Shown here piece after piece: positions 63,716 to 64,000 of a stretch of DNA of 64,000 nucleotides. The DNA is from Simmondsia chinensis. Taxonomy: Eukaryota; Streptophyta; Magnoliopsida; Caryophyllales; Simmondsiaceae. The stretch is taken from contig JAGTTD010000006.1 of NCBI GenBank assembly GCA_018398585.1, positions 3,608,501-3,672,500 on the forward strand, read 5' to 3'. The notes beneath the pieces are model-generated. The model was not told the origin of the DNA. It worked only from the letters and a program-made list of their open reading frames with translations, and made no database searches. Made by a program: the position numbers and the translations under genes. Every line of letters begins with the position of its first letter. Within the stretch, counting starts at the first letter, position 1.

Positions 63716-64000
63716 CCAAAAGGCAAGCATGTAATTCTCATTATATCGAAAGTTTGTATGGAAACGGTGTCAAATTATCAACAAAAATACATAGGTACCC
63801 AGCAGCTATACACTCAAGCTATCAAAATTAACTCATATACCTGAAAGATCTAGATAACAAAATTGATCCTATACCAAAATAGTTTCTAAATTTCTCTAAT
63901 CACCCAACTTGGATCTCTAATTTGATCAATGAAAATTTGCACATTCCTCACAGCCCAAATCATGTAAACAGTCGTTGCCAAATATGCTCACTTTATACAC
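63716..64000 (-). mobile_element. LINE 3' end, runs off the window
   Basis: A T-run (63716-63724) marks the 3' end of a minus-strand LINE. The last bases of the window encode, on the minus strand, AYLATTVYMIWAVRNVQIFI, the zf-RVT linker typical of plant LINE reverse-transcriptase ORF ends. The 5' part lies outside the window. Confidence 0.65.

Noticed and set aside
1..64000. Bacterial-type features (operons, CRISPR arrays, phage)
   Set aside because: No direct-repeat/spacer array, no ribosome-binding-site pattern and no phage genes. The introns, TATA boxes and retroelements are of plant nuclear type.

Overview
This window looks like nuclear DNA of a flowering plant, most likely a eudicot. 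The evidence is a spliced HSP20/RTM2-type gene, two prolamin-like (ECA1-type) secreted-protein genes, RING-H2 genes with plant TATA boxes, and plant Ty1/copia, Ty3/gypsy chromovirus, LINE, SINE, hAT-like, MULE-like and Helitron insertions in AT-rich DNA. I cannot name the species from the sequence.

Layout. Positions 1-5900 hold a two-exon gene on the minus strand (small heat-shock domain plus C-terminal membrane anchor) whose 1.5 kb intron is packed with SINEs. From about 5.9 to 62 kb runs a dispersed tandem array of eight copies of an intronless RING-H2 family (RH1-RH8 here), all on the plus strand. RH2 is intact. RH4 is an open frame that has lost one zinc ligand. The other six are broken by frameshifts, stops or deletions. 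Flanking modules were duplicated along with the genes, so one copy often serves as the empty site for an insertion in another. A divergent pair of prolamin-like genes lies at 17.0-18.6 kb, between RH1 and RH2.

The spaces between genes are filled by transposable elements. They include a pol-less copia element (26755-30187, ATAGT duplications), a Ty3/gypsy chromovirus (31743-36824, ATAAA duplications) and an unusual 4.03 kb unit (37068-41101, CATTT duplications) made of two different LTR elements joined head to head at their primer-binding sites. There is also a short-LTR copia element (54419-59477, GTTAG duplications), several 5'-truncated LINEs, two large foldback elements, a 620 bp Helitron, and a SINE family whose 5' head is derived from 5S rRNA and whose 3' end is a TTG-tailed body.

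Taken together the window is a birth-and-death cluster of a small RING-H2 family being dispersed and eroded by retroelements. The most notable items are the head-to-head LTR composite, the 5S-headed SINE family with nested target-site duplications, and paired TGGCGCCA palindromes conserved upstream of the RING-H2 copies. All calls are by eye, without database searches.
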